From positions 6,324,001 through 6,388,000 of the forward strand of contig NZ_JAPNKA010000001.1 of assembly GCF_026626635.1 (NCBI RefSeq): a stretch of DNA of 64,000 nucleotides, written 5' to 3'. Made by a program: the position numbers and the translations under genes. Numbering within the stretch: position 1 is the first letter of the stretch; each line of letters begins with the position of its first letter. Positions 46,199 through 55,267 of the stretch are shown one piece after another. Source of the DNA: Archangium lansingense. Its GTDB lineage: Bacteria; Myxococcota; Myxococcia; Myxococcales; Myxococcaceae. Below the pieces are notes generated by a model. That model saw only the letters and a program-made list of their open reading frames with translations. It did not search any database and had not been told where the DNA came from.

Positions 46199-47917
46199 AT
46201 GAAACCGTCCGCAGAGCAGAAGCCGGGCATCCGTTTTACCGAGAGGATGAAGGGTTACTTCGCCCTGGAGGGTGGCGCGGCGAGCAAGCCCGAGGAGTTC
46301 GAGGCGGCGGAGCAGCGGGGAGAGCGGGCGGGTTCCTCCATCGAGTTCGTGCTGACCATCACTTCCGATGACCTGGACAAGCTCGTCGATGATGAGCGGC
46401 ACGAGGCCCAGACCGCGGGCACGGCGATGGCGCCGGCGTTGTCACCCCAGCCGCTGACGGTATCGCACGGCACGTTCAACCTGTTCGTGAAGGACGAGAA
46501 CGCCGTCGAGACGCGGCGGATGAAGTACCGCATGCGGCTGACCGCCTCGGATGGACGCTCTTTCTTCTTCTCCGGCGACAAGATCGTCCGCGAGGGCCCG
46601 CTCTGGAAGGTGTGGCACGACACCTCCACGCTCTACATCACGCTCTACGAGGGCGTGGATGAGCGTGGGACGGTGGTGGGGAAGGGCGTGATGCGGATTG
46701 CCCCGGAGGACTTCATCCAGCAGCTCGGCACGCTCGAGGCCATCAACGCCCGGGACACCGAGGAGCGGCTGGAGACCCTGGTGCGCTTCGGCCGCTACTT
46801 CGCTGGCGTGGTGTACGACTACTACGGCGGGGCCACGTCACCGGAGTCCGTGTTCGATCCCGACGCGGCTCCCCGCGCGAAGCGCTCCCTCCGCGTGCCC
46901 GCGCCTCAGTTCGTTCCATTCAAGACGAGCGATGGGCTGGAGCTGCTGCTCACGCGCCACCAGGCTGGTTCCAAGGGACCCGTCATCCTCTCCCATGGCC
47001 TGGGGGTCTCCAGCCGCATCTTCACCATCGATACCATCGAGACCAACCTGCTCGAGTACCTGTGCGCGAATGGCTACGACGTGTGGCTGCTGGACTACCG
47101 CTCCAGCATCCTGCTGTCGGCGGCCAACACGCAGTACTCCGCCGATGACGTGGCGCTGAAGGACTACCCAGCGGCGGTGGCGAAGGTGCGGGAGGTGACG
47201 GGCGCGCCCTCGGTGCAGATGGTGGCCCATTGCTTCGGAGCCACCACCTTCAGCATGGCGCTGTTGGGTGGGCTCGAGGGGGTGCGCTCGGCGGTGATGT
47301 CGCAGATCTCCACCGAGTTCGTGGTGCCCAAGCTGGTGGGCCTCAAGGCCGGGCTGCACACGCCGAACGTGCTGGAGAAGCTGGGCTTCAGGTCCATGAC
47401 GGCCTACACGGACACGAAGTCCGACTGGCTGGGGCGCCTCTACAACAAGGCGGTGGACCTCTACCCGGTGGACAAGGACGAGGAGTGCGACAGCCCGGTG
47501 TGCCACCGCATCACCTTCATGTACTCGCTGCTGTACGAGCACGCGCAGCTCAACGAGGCGACGCACGCTGCGCTGCACGAGATGTTCGGCCTGGCCACCA
47601 TGAAGGCCTTCGATGGGATCGCGGACATGGTTCGCGCGGGCCACATCGTGGACGCCTCGGAGAGGGACAGCTACCGGCCTCACTTGGAGCGCATGGCGTT
47701 GCCCATCCGCTTCATCCACGGTGAGCGCAACGGGTGCTTCCTGCCGGAGAGCACGCAGAAGACGCTCGATGCGCTCGTCAGGGCGAACGGGCCGGGGCTG
47801 TACTCGCGGCGGGTCATTCCGGAGTACGGCCACATCGACTGCATCTTCGGCAAGAACGCGGCGAAGGACGTGTTCCCGCACATCCTCGAGCACCTCGAAG
47901 CCACGCAGAAGGCTTGA
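46199..47917 (+). CDS. Two-domain alpha/beta-hydrolase with Cys nucleophile
   Basis: A 572-residue protein. The N-terminal 220 residues (GIRFTERMKGYF, LTVSHGTFNLFVKD, MKYRMRLTASDGRSFFFSGDKIVREG) match the region often joined to GMC/cholesterol-oxidase-type flavoproteins. The rest is an alpha/beta-hydrolase with VILSHGLGVSSRIF (oxyanion region), VWLLDYRSS, the nucleophile elbow VAHCFGATTFSM, a late acid region (IRFIHGERNGCFLP) and a final His in PEYGHIDCIFG. The elbow carries Cys where esterases have Ser (GxSxG reads AHCFG), as in PHA synthases. A Cys elbow is compatible with acyl transfer rather than hydrolysis. The ATG follows GGGAAAGGGAATCACC. It stands alone and ends at a strong hairpin. 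Confidence 0.75.
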   Translation: MKPSAEQKPGIRFTERMKGYFALEGGAASKPEEFEAAEQRGERAGSSIEFVLTITSDDLDKLVDDERHEAQTAGTAMAPALSPQPLTVSHGTFNLFVKDENAVETRRMKYRMRLTASDGRSFFFSGDKIVREGPLWKVWHDTSTLYITLYEGVDERGTVVGKGVMRIAPEDFIQQLGTLEAINARDTEERLETLVRFGRYFAGVVYDYYGGATSPESVFDPDAAPRAKRSLRVPAPQFVPFKTSDGLELLLTRHQAGSKGPVILSHGLGVSSRIFTIDTIETNLLEYLCANGYDVWLLDYRSSILLSAANTQYSADDVALKDYPAAVAKVREVTGAPSVQMVAHCFGATTFSMALLGGLEGVRSAVMSQISTEFVVPKLVGLKAGLHTPNVLEKLGFRSMTAYTDTKSDWLGRLYNKAVDLYPVDKDEECDSPVCHRITFMYSLLYEHAQLNEATHAALHEMFGLATMKAFDGIADMVRAGHIVDASERDSYRPHLERMALPIRFIHGERNGCFLPESTQKTLDALVRANGPGLYSRRVIPEYGHIDCIFGKNAAKDVFPHILEHLEATQKA

Positions 47918-47924
47918 GCCTACG

Positions 47925-47957
47925 GCCTGGGCGCCGCTCGTCGTTGGGCGCCCAGGC
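47925..47957. terminator. Bidirectional hairpin terminator between convergent genes
   Basis: GCCTGGGCGCC (47925-47935) and GGCGCCCAGGC (47947-47957) form a perfect 11-bp stem with an 11-base loop. It is followed on the + strand by TCTTTC. It lies between the stops of the hydrolase (+) and the phosphotransferase (-). Confidence 0.75.
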
Positions 47958-47961
47958 TCTT

Positions 47962-49035
47962 TCAGCTTCGGCTTCTCTTGATGATGCCCCGGCAACGCCA
48001 GTCGAAGTAGTTGATGAGGATCCAGAAGTTCTTGAACGCCGGATTGCGCGTCTGCTTGTAGTGGTAGCGGTAGTAGATCTGCTGGGCGATGACGGCGAGG
48101 CGGAACAGGCCGTAGACCTCGTAGAAGGCCCAGTTGGCTGGCTTCAGCCCGGTGCGCTCGAGGTAGTAGGAGACCACCTCCTCGCGCCGGAGCATGCCGG
48201 GCAGGTGGGTGGGCTGACGGCGAGTGATGCGCATCAGCCAGGGATCGTCCGCATGCACCCAGTAGGCGAGGGTGTTGCCGAGGTCCATCAGCGGATCGCC
48301 CAGGGTCGCCATTTCCCAGTCGAGCACGCCGATGACTTCGGTGGGGCGCTCGGGGTGGAGCACCACGTTGTCGAAGCGCCAGTCATTGTGGATGACGCAG
48401 GTGGCGACGTCGTCGGGGGTATGGGCCGCGAGCCAATCGCGCACGGAGCGGAAGCTGGGGACGTTCCAGGTGCGGGCCTTCTCGTAGCGATCCGACCAGC
48501 CCTCGATCTGCCGCCGGGGGTAGCCGGCGCCCTTGCCGAGCGATTCGAGTCCCACGGCCCGGTAGTCCACCCGGTGCAGCTCGATGAGCTTGTCGATGAC
48601 GTTGAGGCAGAGCTGCCGGGTCTGCGCCGCGTCCAGACGCAGCCCCGGGGGCATGCGCGAGCGGGGGATGAGGCCGGCGATCCGCTCCATCACGTAGAAG
48701 TCGGCGCCGATGACGCTCGGGTCCTGACACAGCCCGATCATGGTGGGCACAGCGGGGTAGACGGGCTTGAGAGCCTTCTGCACCGTGTACTCGCGCGCCA
48801 TGTCGTGTGCCGACCTGGCCTTGGTGCCCGCGGGGGGCCTGCGCAGGATGAGGTCTCGGTTCGCGTACTCGAGACGGTAGGTCCAGTTGGAGGCGCCACC
48901 TGCGTACTGGGTGACCTTGGGCGTGCCCTCCAGCGAGGGCACCTGGGTCTTGAGCCAGGCGTCCACGGCGGCGACGTCGAGCTCCTCGCCTGCGCGTACC
49001 GCCCGGGCCTCATCGAGGGGGGGAGTGGATGACAT
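47962..49035 (-). CDS. Aminoglycoside-phosphotransferase-like kinase (ACAD10/11 N-domain type)
   Basis: A 357-residue protein of the APH/choline-kinase fold. It has an N-lobe with YAGGASNWTYRLEYANRDLILRRPP, the Brenner-type catalytic motif CVIHNDWRFDNVVL (HxDxxxxN) and the metal motif VLDWEMATLGDPLMD. This subfamily is found next to or fused with acyl-CoA dehydrogenases. ACAD10/11-type proteins phosphorylate a hydroxyl group on 4-hydroxyacyl-CoAs before dehydrogenation. The context agrees: an SDR and an acyl-CoA dehydrogenase lie immediately upstream on the same strand, 13 bases and then an ATGA overlap away. I start at the ATG at 49035, which follows AAGGACCC, rather than a longer frame. It is the last gene of that operon. 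Confidence 0.88.
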   Translation of the reverse strand: MSSTPPLDEARAVRAGEELDVAAVDAWLKTQVPSLEGTPKVTQYAGGASNWTYRLEYANRDLILRRPPAGTKARSAHDMAREYTVQKALKPVYPAVPTMIGLCQDPSVIGADFYVMERIAGLIPRSRMPPGLRLDAAQTRQLCLNVIDKLIELHRVDYRAVGLESLGKGAGYPRRQIEGWSDRYEKARTWNVPSFRSVRDWLAAHTPDDVATCVIHNDWRFDNVVLHPERPTEVIGVLDWEMATLGDPLMDLGNTLAYWVHADDPWLMRITRRQPTHLPGMLRREEVVSYYLERTGLKPANWAFYEVYGLFRLAVIAQQIYYRYHYKQTRNPAFKNFWILINYFDWRCRGIIKRSRS

Positions 49036-49048
49036 GGGTCCTTGTCTA

Positions 49049-49870
49049 TCAGGCCTGCTGCGTCCCATAGCTGCGCATCCGGCGGGTGCGCTTGCGGATC
49101 AACGAGGCATAGAGGCCTCGAGGCAGGAGCCGCTTCATCAGCCAGGCCTGACGGCCCTCCGAGTGGGGCAGGACATAGAACGCGCGCTGCTCGACCGCCC
49201 GGAAGATCCGGTCGGCAATGTCGTCCGCGGTGATGGGCGAGCGCTCGAGCAGCTTGCCCATGGCCGTTCGCAGGCCAGGGCTGGAGGTGCGCAGGGACTC
49301 GGTGAGGTTGGTCTTGAAGAAGGACGGGCAGACGAGGCTGACGCCGATGTGATCATCGGCGAGCTCGTTCTGAAGCGTCTCGGACAGCGAGACGACAGCG
49401 GCCTTGGTCGCGTTGTAGCTGCTCATCATCGGCACATCGAGCAGACCGGCCATGGAGGCCACGTTGACGAAGTGCCCGTGGCCCTGGCGCTTGAACAGCG
49501 GTGTGAAGACCTTGCAGCCGCGCACGACGCCCAGGAGGTTGATGTCGATGATCCATTGCCAGTCGTCGAGCGAGACCTCCTCGATGGCGCCTGCCTGGGC
49601 AACACCGGCGTTGTTGACCACCACGTCGACGCCGCCCCAGTTCGAGGCGAGCCACTCGGAGGCCGCGCCCAGGTCCTCCTCGCGGGTCACGTCGCAGCGG
49701 AGGTAGTGCGCGTGAGGGGTGAGGGAGGCGAGGGTCTTCTGGGTCTCCGCCCCCCGAGCGTCGTTGACGTCGGCGATGCAGACCCGCCATCCGGCGCGAG
49801 CGTAGCGCAGGGCGATGGACTGTCCGAGCCCGCTGGCGCCGCCGGTGATGAAGATGCGCTGTTCACTCAT
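49049..49870 (-). CDS. Short-chain dehydrogenase/reductase
   Basis: A 273-residue classical SDR with the NAD(P) motif ITGGASGLGQSIAL, CDVTREEDL, VVVNNAGVAQ, catalytic Ser in VNVASMAG and YNATK as Tyr-x-x-x-Lys. The Asp in CIADVND after the second strand favours NAD. The C-terminal extension (MKRLLPRGLYASLIRKRTRRM) is basic. Its start overlaps the acyl-CoA dehydrogenase stop by four bases, so the two are translationally coupled. Its place between a dehydrogenase and a kinase for acyl-CoA substrates suggests it oxidises or reduces a hydroxyacyl- or ketoacyl intermediate. The exact substrate is unknown. Confidence 0.9.
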   Translation of the reverse strand: MSEQRIFITGGASGLGQSIALRYARAGWRVCIADVNDARGAETQKTLASLTPHAHYLRCDVTREEDLGAASEWLASNWGGVDVVVNNAGVAQAGAIEEVSLDDWQWIIDINLLGVVRGCKVFTPLFKRQGHGHFVNVASMAGLLDVPMMSSYNATKAAVVSLSETLQNELADDHIGVSLVCPSFFKTNLTESLRTSSPGLRTAMGKLLERSPITADDIADRIFRAVEQRAFYVLPHSEGRQAWLMKRLLPRGLYASLIRKRTRRMRSYGTQQA

Positions 49871-51111
49871 GATTCGCGGCTCCTGGAGAACCCACGCCGG
49901 GAGAGCTCGATACGGGCGATGAGACCCTTGTGGACTTCATCCGGTCCATCCGCGAGCCGCAGGGTACGCGCCTGGGCGAAGAAGCTCGAGAGCGGCGTGT
50001 CGTGCGACACCCCGGCGCCACCGTGGATCTGGATGGCGTCATCCACGACCTTCTGCAGCACGTTGGGCGCCACGACCTTGATGGCGGAGATCTCACTCAT
50101 CGCGCCGAGGGCGCCGAGCTCGTCCAGCTTCCAGGCGGCGTAGAGGGTGAGGAGGCGCGCCTGGTCGATGGCGATGCGGGCCTCGGCGACGCGCTCGCGG
50201 TTGCCGCCGAGGTTGAGCAGCGGCTTGCCGAAGGCGGTGCGGTTCATTCCGCGGTCGATCATCAGATCGAGCGCCTGTTCTGCTGCGCCGATGCAGCGCA
50301 TGCAGTGGTGGATGCGGCCGGGGCCGAGACGTCCCTGGGCGATCTCGAAGCCCCGTCCCGGGCCCGCGATGACATGGGTGAGAGGCACCCGCACGTCACG
50401 GAAGTGCACCTCGCCGTGGCCGTGGGGCTCGTCGTAATCGCCGTACACCGGGAGCATGCGCTGGATCTCCACGCCTTTCGCTTCCAGCGGTACCAGCACC
50501 ATCGAGTGCTGATGGTGGCGATCTCCCCCCTCGCTGGGGGTGCGGGCCATGAAGATGGCGACCTTCGCTCGCGGGTCGCCGATGCCACTCGACCACCACT
50601 TCTTTCCGTTGAGCACCACCTCATCGCCCTGGACGACGGCCGTGGCCTGCATGTTGGTCGCATCCGAGGAGGCGACATCGGGCTCGGTCATGCAGAAGAC
50701 GGAGCGGATCTCTCCGGCGAGCAGCGGCGTGAGCCAGCGTGCCTTCTGCTCCTCGGAGCCGTACCTCCAGAGCACCTCCATGTTGCCGGTGTCCGGGGCG
50801 TTGCAGTTGAAGATCTCGGGAGCCATGAAGCTGCGGCCCATCTCCTCGGCGACGGGGGCGTACTCCAGGGTGCTGAGGCCAGCGCCGAGCGTCGCATCGG
50901 GCAGGAACAGGTTCCACAGGCCCTGGGCTCGGGCGCGCGCCTTGAGCTCCTCCACGATGGGGAGGATCTTCCAGCGCCGCCAGTCGCCGCCATGGCTGGC
51001 CGCGCGGAGCTGCGCCCAATACTGCGCCTCCACGGGCTGGATGTGCTCGCGGATGAAGCGGCGCACGCGCTCGCGGTAGTCCTTGGAACGGTCACTCGGC
51101 TCGAAGTTCAT
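49867..51111 (-). CDS. Acyl-CoA dehydrogenase family protein
   Basis: A 414-residue acyl-CoA dehydrogenase, the first gene of the three-gene operon. It has an N-terminal helical domain, a middle beta domain with VFCMTEPDVASSDATNM and KWWSSGIGDPRAKVAIFM, and a C-terminal FAD domain with GRIHHCMRCIGAAEQALDLMIDR and IQIHGGAGVSHDTPLSSFFAQARTLRLADGPDEVH. This arrangement is that of ACAD10/11-like enzymes, which act on hydroxylated or branched acyl-CoAs, in line with the linked kinase-like gene. I take the ATG at 51111, after AAGGGGCCTCTC. A disrupted LysR-type gene is divergent from it across about 80 bases and was presumably its regulator. Confidence 0.94.
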   Translation of the reverse strand: MNFEPSDRSKDYRERVRRFIREHIQPVEAQYWAQLRAASHGGDWRRWKILPIVEELKARARAQGLWNLFLPDATLGAGLSTLEYAPVAEEMGRSFMAPEIFNCNAPDTGNMEVLWRYGSEEQKARWLTPLLAGEIRSVFCMTEPDVASSDATNMQATAVVQGDEVVLNGKKWWSSGIGDPRAKVAIFMARTPSEGGDRHHQHSMVLVPLEAKGVEIQRMLPVYGDYDEPHGHGEVHFRDVRVPLTHVIAGPGRGFEIAQGRLGPGRIHHCMRCIGAAEQALDLMIDRGMNRTAFGKPLLNLGGNRERVAEARIAIDQARLLTLYAAWKLDELGALGAMSEISAIKVVAPNVLQKVVDDAIQIHGGAGVSHDTPLSSFFAQARTLRLADGPDEVHKGLIARIELSRRGFSRSRES

Positions 51112-51263
51112 GAGAGGCCCCTTGTCTCGACGCCCCATCCTGCGGCGGGGCCCCTTGATGAATCCAGTGAATGTTGGTCATGTGTCGCCATGAATGCGGC
51201 TCATGAATCGACGAGGCTGTCCCAGCTCGACCTCAACCTCTTCCGGGTGTTCGACGTCGTCTA

Positions 51264-52638
51264 GGGGCTGTCGCAAAATAAGTGTAATGAAAGTGATAAT
51301 GAGCCCACCAGGCAGGCAGCCATGGGGCTGGTCGCTGCGTAAGAGGCATTTCGTGGGCATGTTGTATGCGTGAAAGTAGATCTCGAAGCCTTGCGCGCCA
51401 AGTTCAAGGCCCTGGCCCCCATCATGGACGAGAGGGTCAGCCGCCTGTGGGCTGCGGCTGAAGTGGAAAGCCTTGGACGCGGAGGAACCGCAGCGCTCCA
51501 GCGGGCAACGGGGATCAGTGGTCGTCGCATCTGGAAGGGCAAGAAAGAGCTGGCGGAGCTTCGGCGGCAACCGCCTTCAAGGGCTTCAACGTCGCGAGTG
51601 CGTCGGCCAGGAGGAGGAAGAAGGCGCCTGAGCGCAAAGGACGCGAGGTTGCTGGGTGACCTCCAGGCGCTGCTCGAGCCGGTGACGCGCGGCGAACCGC
51701 AATCGCCGCTTCAATGGACGACGAAGAGCGTGAGGCACCTTGCGTCGGAGTTGAGAGAGCGAGGGCATGAGGTGAGTAGCGACACCGTCGCGCGGATGCT
51801 GCACGAAGCGGGGTATAGCTTGCAGGCTCCGCGTAAGGAGGAAGAGGGAGGCAGCCATCCAGATAGGAATGCACAGTTTCGTTACATCGCTCGACAAGCG
51901 AAGGCCTTTCAGCGGCGCCGACAACCAGTGGTGTCCGTCGACTCGAAGAAGAAGGAGTTGATTGGAAACTTCAAGACCCCGGGTCGGGAGTGGCAGCTCC
52001 AAGGCCAAGCGCCCAGAGTCAACGCCTACGATTTTCCGGATATGGCTGAGGGCAAAGCGATTCCCTATGGAGTGTATGACTTGGCCCGTGACGAGGGCTG
52101 GGTCAACGTTGGGACGGACCATGACACTCCTGAGTTCGCAGTCCAGTCGCTTCGGCGTTGGTGGCTCACGATGGGCAGGCATGCATATCCTCATGCAAGA
52201 GAGCTTCTGGTGGTAGCGGATGCTGGGGGTTCGAACTCGGCACGGTCGCGGGTATGGAAGAAGTGCCTGCAAGAATTTGCAGATGCCACGGGGTTGAAGG
52301 TCTCCGTCAGCCATTACCCTCCGGGCACGAGCAAATGGAACAAGATCGAGCATCGACTCTTTGCCCAGATCACGCTCAACTGGCGAGGCCGACCGCTAAC
52401 GAGCTATCAAGTTGTCATCAATCTCATCGGCAGCACCACGACACGCACGGGACTGTGTGTTCGGGCTGCCCTGGATACGAGGGAGTACCCCCTTGGCGTT
52501 CGCGTCAGCGCAGCGGACTTTGGGCAACTGAACATCCGAAAGAAGCGGTTTCACGGGGAATGGAACTACTCGCTCTCTCCGAGACGGCAAGCGAGCGCTC
52601 AGCTGGTGAAATAATTACACTTATTTTGCGACAGCCCC
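51264..52638 (+). mobile_element. ISAzo13-family-like insertion sequence, copy 1
   Basis: A 1,375-bp element with perfect-looking terminal inverted repeats (GGGGCTGTCGCAAAATAA outward from each end), flanked by the 3-bp direct repeat CTA (51261-51263 and 52639-52641). It holds one transposase gene on the + strand. It is inserted in the LysR-type gene. Confidence 0.95.
51370..52614 (+). CDS. ISAzo13-like DDE transposase, copy 1
   Basis: A 414-residue transposase. The N-terminal helix-turn-helix region (LQRATGISGRRIWKGKKEL, GGGRRRLSAKDARLLGDL, HEVSSDTVARMLHEAGYSL) precedes a DDE core. The first Asp is in VVSVDSKKKELIGNFK, the second in ELLVVADAGGSNSARS, and the acidic third position is around SKWNKIEHRLFAQIT. 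These phrases are characteristic of the ISAzo13 family (formerly annotated as Rhodopirellula-type transposase). The encoded protein is identical to that of copy 2 on the other strand, so both elements are probably still functional and recently moved. The start codon at 51370 is GTG. Confidence 0.93.
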   Translation: MKVDLEALRAKFKALAPIMDERVSRLWAAAEVESLGRGGTAALQRATGISGRRIWKGKKELAELRRQPPSRASTSRVRRPGGGRRRLSAKDARLLGDLQALLEPVTRGEPQSPLQWTTKSVRHLASELRERGHEVSSDTVARMLHEAGYSLQAPRKEEEGGSHPDRNAQFRYIARQAKAFQRRRQPVVSVDSKKKELIGNFKTPGREWQLQGQAPRVNAYDFPDMAEGKAIPYGVYDLARDEGWVNVGTDHDTPEFAVQSLRRWWLTMGRHAYPHARELLVVADAGGSNSARSRVWKKCLQEFADATGLKVSVSHYPPGTSKWNKIEHRLFAQITLNWRGRPLTSYQVVINLIGSTTTRTGLCVRAALDTREYPLGVRVSAADFGQLNIRKKRFHGEWNYSLSPRRQASAQLVK

Positions 52639-53533
52639 CTACCGGGAGCGGAACCTCACGCGGGCCGCCGAGATCCTGTTCCTGAGCCAGTCCGCGGTGA
52701 GCCACGCCCTGGCGCGGCTGCGGGAGCAACTCGATGATCCGCTCTTCGTGCGGCAGGGGCGCGGCGTGGCGCCGACCCCGCTCGCCGAGCGTCTGGCACC
52801 GGGGATCCAGGAGGCGCTCGGGTTGTTCCAGCAGGCCGTGGATCGCACCCGTCATTTCGATCCCCGGCGCGACGTGGGCCACGTGACCCTCGCGATGAAC
52901 GACGAGCTGGAGCCCGCGTTCCTCCCACGATTCGTCACGCGTCTGCGCGAGCGCGCCCCCCAGGTCCGGATCGCGAGCGTGCGGCTCGATCGAGCCAGTC
53001 TCGAGAGGGACCTGGCGTCGGGGAGGTTGGATCTGGCCGTGGACGTGGCTCAGCCGACCGGGGCCGACCTGCGCCACACGCTGTTGCAGCGCGACACTTT
53101 TTGTGTCGTCAGCGCGCGGAAGCGGAGGTTGGATGTGGAGGCCTATCTGGCCGCGCGGCACGTCACCGTGTCCTCGAGGCGCACGGGCCTGGCCTTCGAG
53201 GACCTGTTGCTCAGCCGCCTGGGCTACCAGCGGGAGGTCTCCGTGCGCTGCCAGCATCCCGAGGCAGCGTGCCACATTGTTGCCGGCTCGGACCTGCTCC
53301 TCACGATGCCGCGGCGCCATGCGGAGGCGCTCAATGCTCCTCTCGGCAACCACCTCCTGCCGATGCCGGTGGAACTCCCGCCGGTGGAACTCCACCTCTA
53401 CTGGCATCGCCAGGTGGACGGTGAGCCACGCAGCCAGTGGCTGCGCACGGAACTCCTTGGCCTGTCGGAGGGGCTGCGCGAAGACGTGAAGCCGAGAGGA
53501 GCGCGCCGCCAGTCGAGGAGCGGTTCGAGGTAA

Positions 53534-53866
53534 TGACCACGTAACCGCGATAGGTCCAGTGCTGAAAGAAGCTTAGTTGCTCTAAGACTGCCGGTTATCG
53601 TTGAATTTTGTCAGGTAGGCCAGCACTTGCCGGAGGCTCTGAATCGGGACACGCGACGATGTCCAGGGTAGGCGTGCCGTTGCTGGCTGATGGAGAGTTC
53701 TGGCGTGCTGCTCGCTTCTTCGCCACGCCCCCAATGGGACGTGTGGACTCCGCTGTCTTCTACTTCATCTCCGAAGTGGAGGGGGGCTGAACATTGATTC
53801 AGATTGCGCCGATTGAACATTCTGCCAGAGCATCGCAGCCAAGTTCCTCAAACCATCGCCCGGAAG
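53534..53866. other. Gene-poor start of AT-richer island
   Basis: Between the LysR remnant and the KTSC gene the base composition drops. I see no convincing gene, RNA or repeat. Short open frames here show no recognisable domain and no good ribosome site. Confidence 0.5.
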
Positions 53867-54079
53867 ATGCTCCGCCAACCAGTCCAATCGAGCAATGTAG
53901 CTTCAATAGGGTACGTACCTGAGTCACAGACGCTCGAAGTCGAATTCAAGGATTCAGCTATTTACCAGTATCTCGGAGTCCCCGCCGCTCTTTACGATGC
54001 ACTCATGCGTGCCCCATCGAAGGGGGCCTTTCTCCATGAAAGAATAAAGGATCGATTTTCCTATCGACGCATTCGGTAA
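53867..54079 (+). CDS. KTSC-domain small protein
   Basis: A 70-residue protein (MLRQPVQSSNVASIGYVPESQTLEVEFKD) with the compact KTSC fold signature: SSN-x-x-x-IGY, a central VEFKDSAIYQYLGVP, and APSKGAFLHERIKDRFSYRRIR at the end. KTSC domains are short modules of unknown biochemical role, found alone, in mobile DNA or attached to larger enzymes. The ATG at 53867 follows GGAAG; an upstream TTG would add 21 residues outside the domain. The OLD-family gene starts 13 bases downstream, so the two look like one transcription unit. Both share a lower GC content than the surrounding chromosome. Confidence 0.75.
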   Translation: MLRQPVQSSNVASIGYVPESQTLEVEFKDSAIYQYLGVPAALYDALMRAPSKGAFLHERIKDRFSYRRIR

Positions 54080-55267
54080 GACCAGGAAAACAATGCAAAT
54101 CAAAAGCATCAGAATCGAGAATTTTCGTGCCTACCGAGACGAGACCATTCACCTCAACAGGTACACGTGCCTCGTTGGGACCAACGGAGTCGGTAAGTCC
54201 ACGATTCTCACAGCGCTAAATATCTTCTTCAGAGACCAGAGCGGAGCCAGCACGGACGTTGTCTACTTGGATGAGGAAGACTTTCACAAGAAGGACACAT
54301 CTCGCCCCATCCGAATCACAGTCACCTTCAATAATCTTTCTCCTGAGGCACAACAAGACTTTCAGGCGTACTATCGTCAAGGTGAACTCATCATTTCCTC
54401 TGTGGCTTTATGGAGTTCCGAGACCCGAAAAGCGGAGGTGATGCAGTATGGCCAACGCATGGTCATGAAGCGATTCACCCAGTTCTTCGCCAAATTCGAC
54501 GATGGGGAGTCGGCTGCAATCCTGAAGGAGATTTATAATCAGATAAAGAGTGAAATACCAGAATTGGGACTCGTTACATCAAAGAAAGAAATGCATACCG
54601 AATTGTCGCGGTATGAGAGTGCCCATCCCGAACTGTGCGAACCGGTGCAGAGCAAGGATCAGTTCTACGGGATTACGAAAGGTGCAAATCGTCTACAAAA
54701 ATATGTCCACTGGGTGTATTTGCCCGCTGTTAAAGACGCCGCCACAGAGCAACTGGAGACAAAGAAATCTGCATTGGGGGTCTTGCTGGAGCGAACCCTG
54801 CAAGCTGCAGCGGCCTTCGATAACCCACTAAACGAGTTGCGCAGAGAGGTGCAGGCCAGATATCGGGAGATTCTCGAAAGACGCCAGGAGCTTCTATCCA
54901 CCCTCTCTCAGTCCCTTGATACACGCATTAAAGGACTGGTTCAATCGGATGCGCACTTGCGAGTTGAGTGGCACAATCAACCCGAAAGCTACATCAATAT
55001 CCAAGAGCCGGTTGCAAAAATCATCGCTGGAGAGAGTCGTTTCAGTGGAAACATGGCTCGTTTCGGGCATGGGCTTCAACGGGCGTTCCTGATTGCGCTG
55101 CTTCATGAGTTGGCAAATTATAAGGACTCGTCAAAGACAACGCTAATACTTGGGTGTGAGGAGCCTGAGCTTTATCAGCACCCTTCGCAAGCAAAGCATC
55201 TATCTAGGGTTTTTCAGACGTTGGCTAGCGCGTCTTCCCAGGTTCTTGTGTGTACCCACAGCCCTTA

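Larger units (their letters stand above)
51190..53533 (+). pseudogene. LysR-type transcriptional regulator, interrupted by an IS
   Basis: The gene begins at the ATG at 51190 (MNAAHESTRLSQLDLNLFRVFDVV). After 74 bases it is split by an IS element at 51264-52638. Reading resumes at 52642 with the rest of the helix-turn-helix (YRERNLTRAAEILFLSQSAVSHALARLREQ) and the effector-binding domain (VTLAMNDELEPAFLPRF, DLAVDVAQPTGADLRHTLLQRD). Removing the IS and one CTA duplication gives an uninterrupted 321-residue LysR regulator, so the IS is the only visible lesion. The split lies inside the DNA-binding domain, so no functional product is expected. The intact gene would be divergent from the acyl-CoA dehydrogenase operon, the usual arrangement for a regulator and its target. 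A remnant frame from 52697 lacks the start of the helix-turn-helix. Confidence 0.93.

Noticed and set aside
51261..51263. 2-bp TA target duplication (IS630/Tc1-like insertion)
   Set aside because: Counting the terminal G/C runs at both ends shows 3-bp duplications at both insertion sites. The transposase phrases are of ISAzo13 type, not IS630.
53608..53790. Possible 60-residue gene upstream of the KTSC gene
   Set aside because: It has no ribosome site or domain and its codon pattern is mixed. It lies in a compositionally odd border region.
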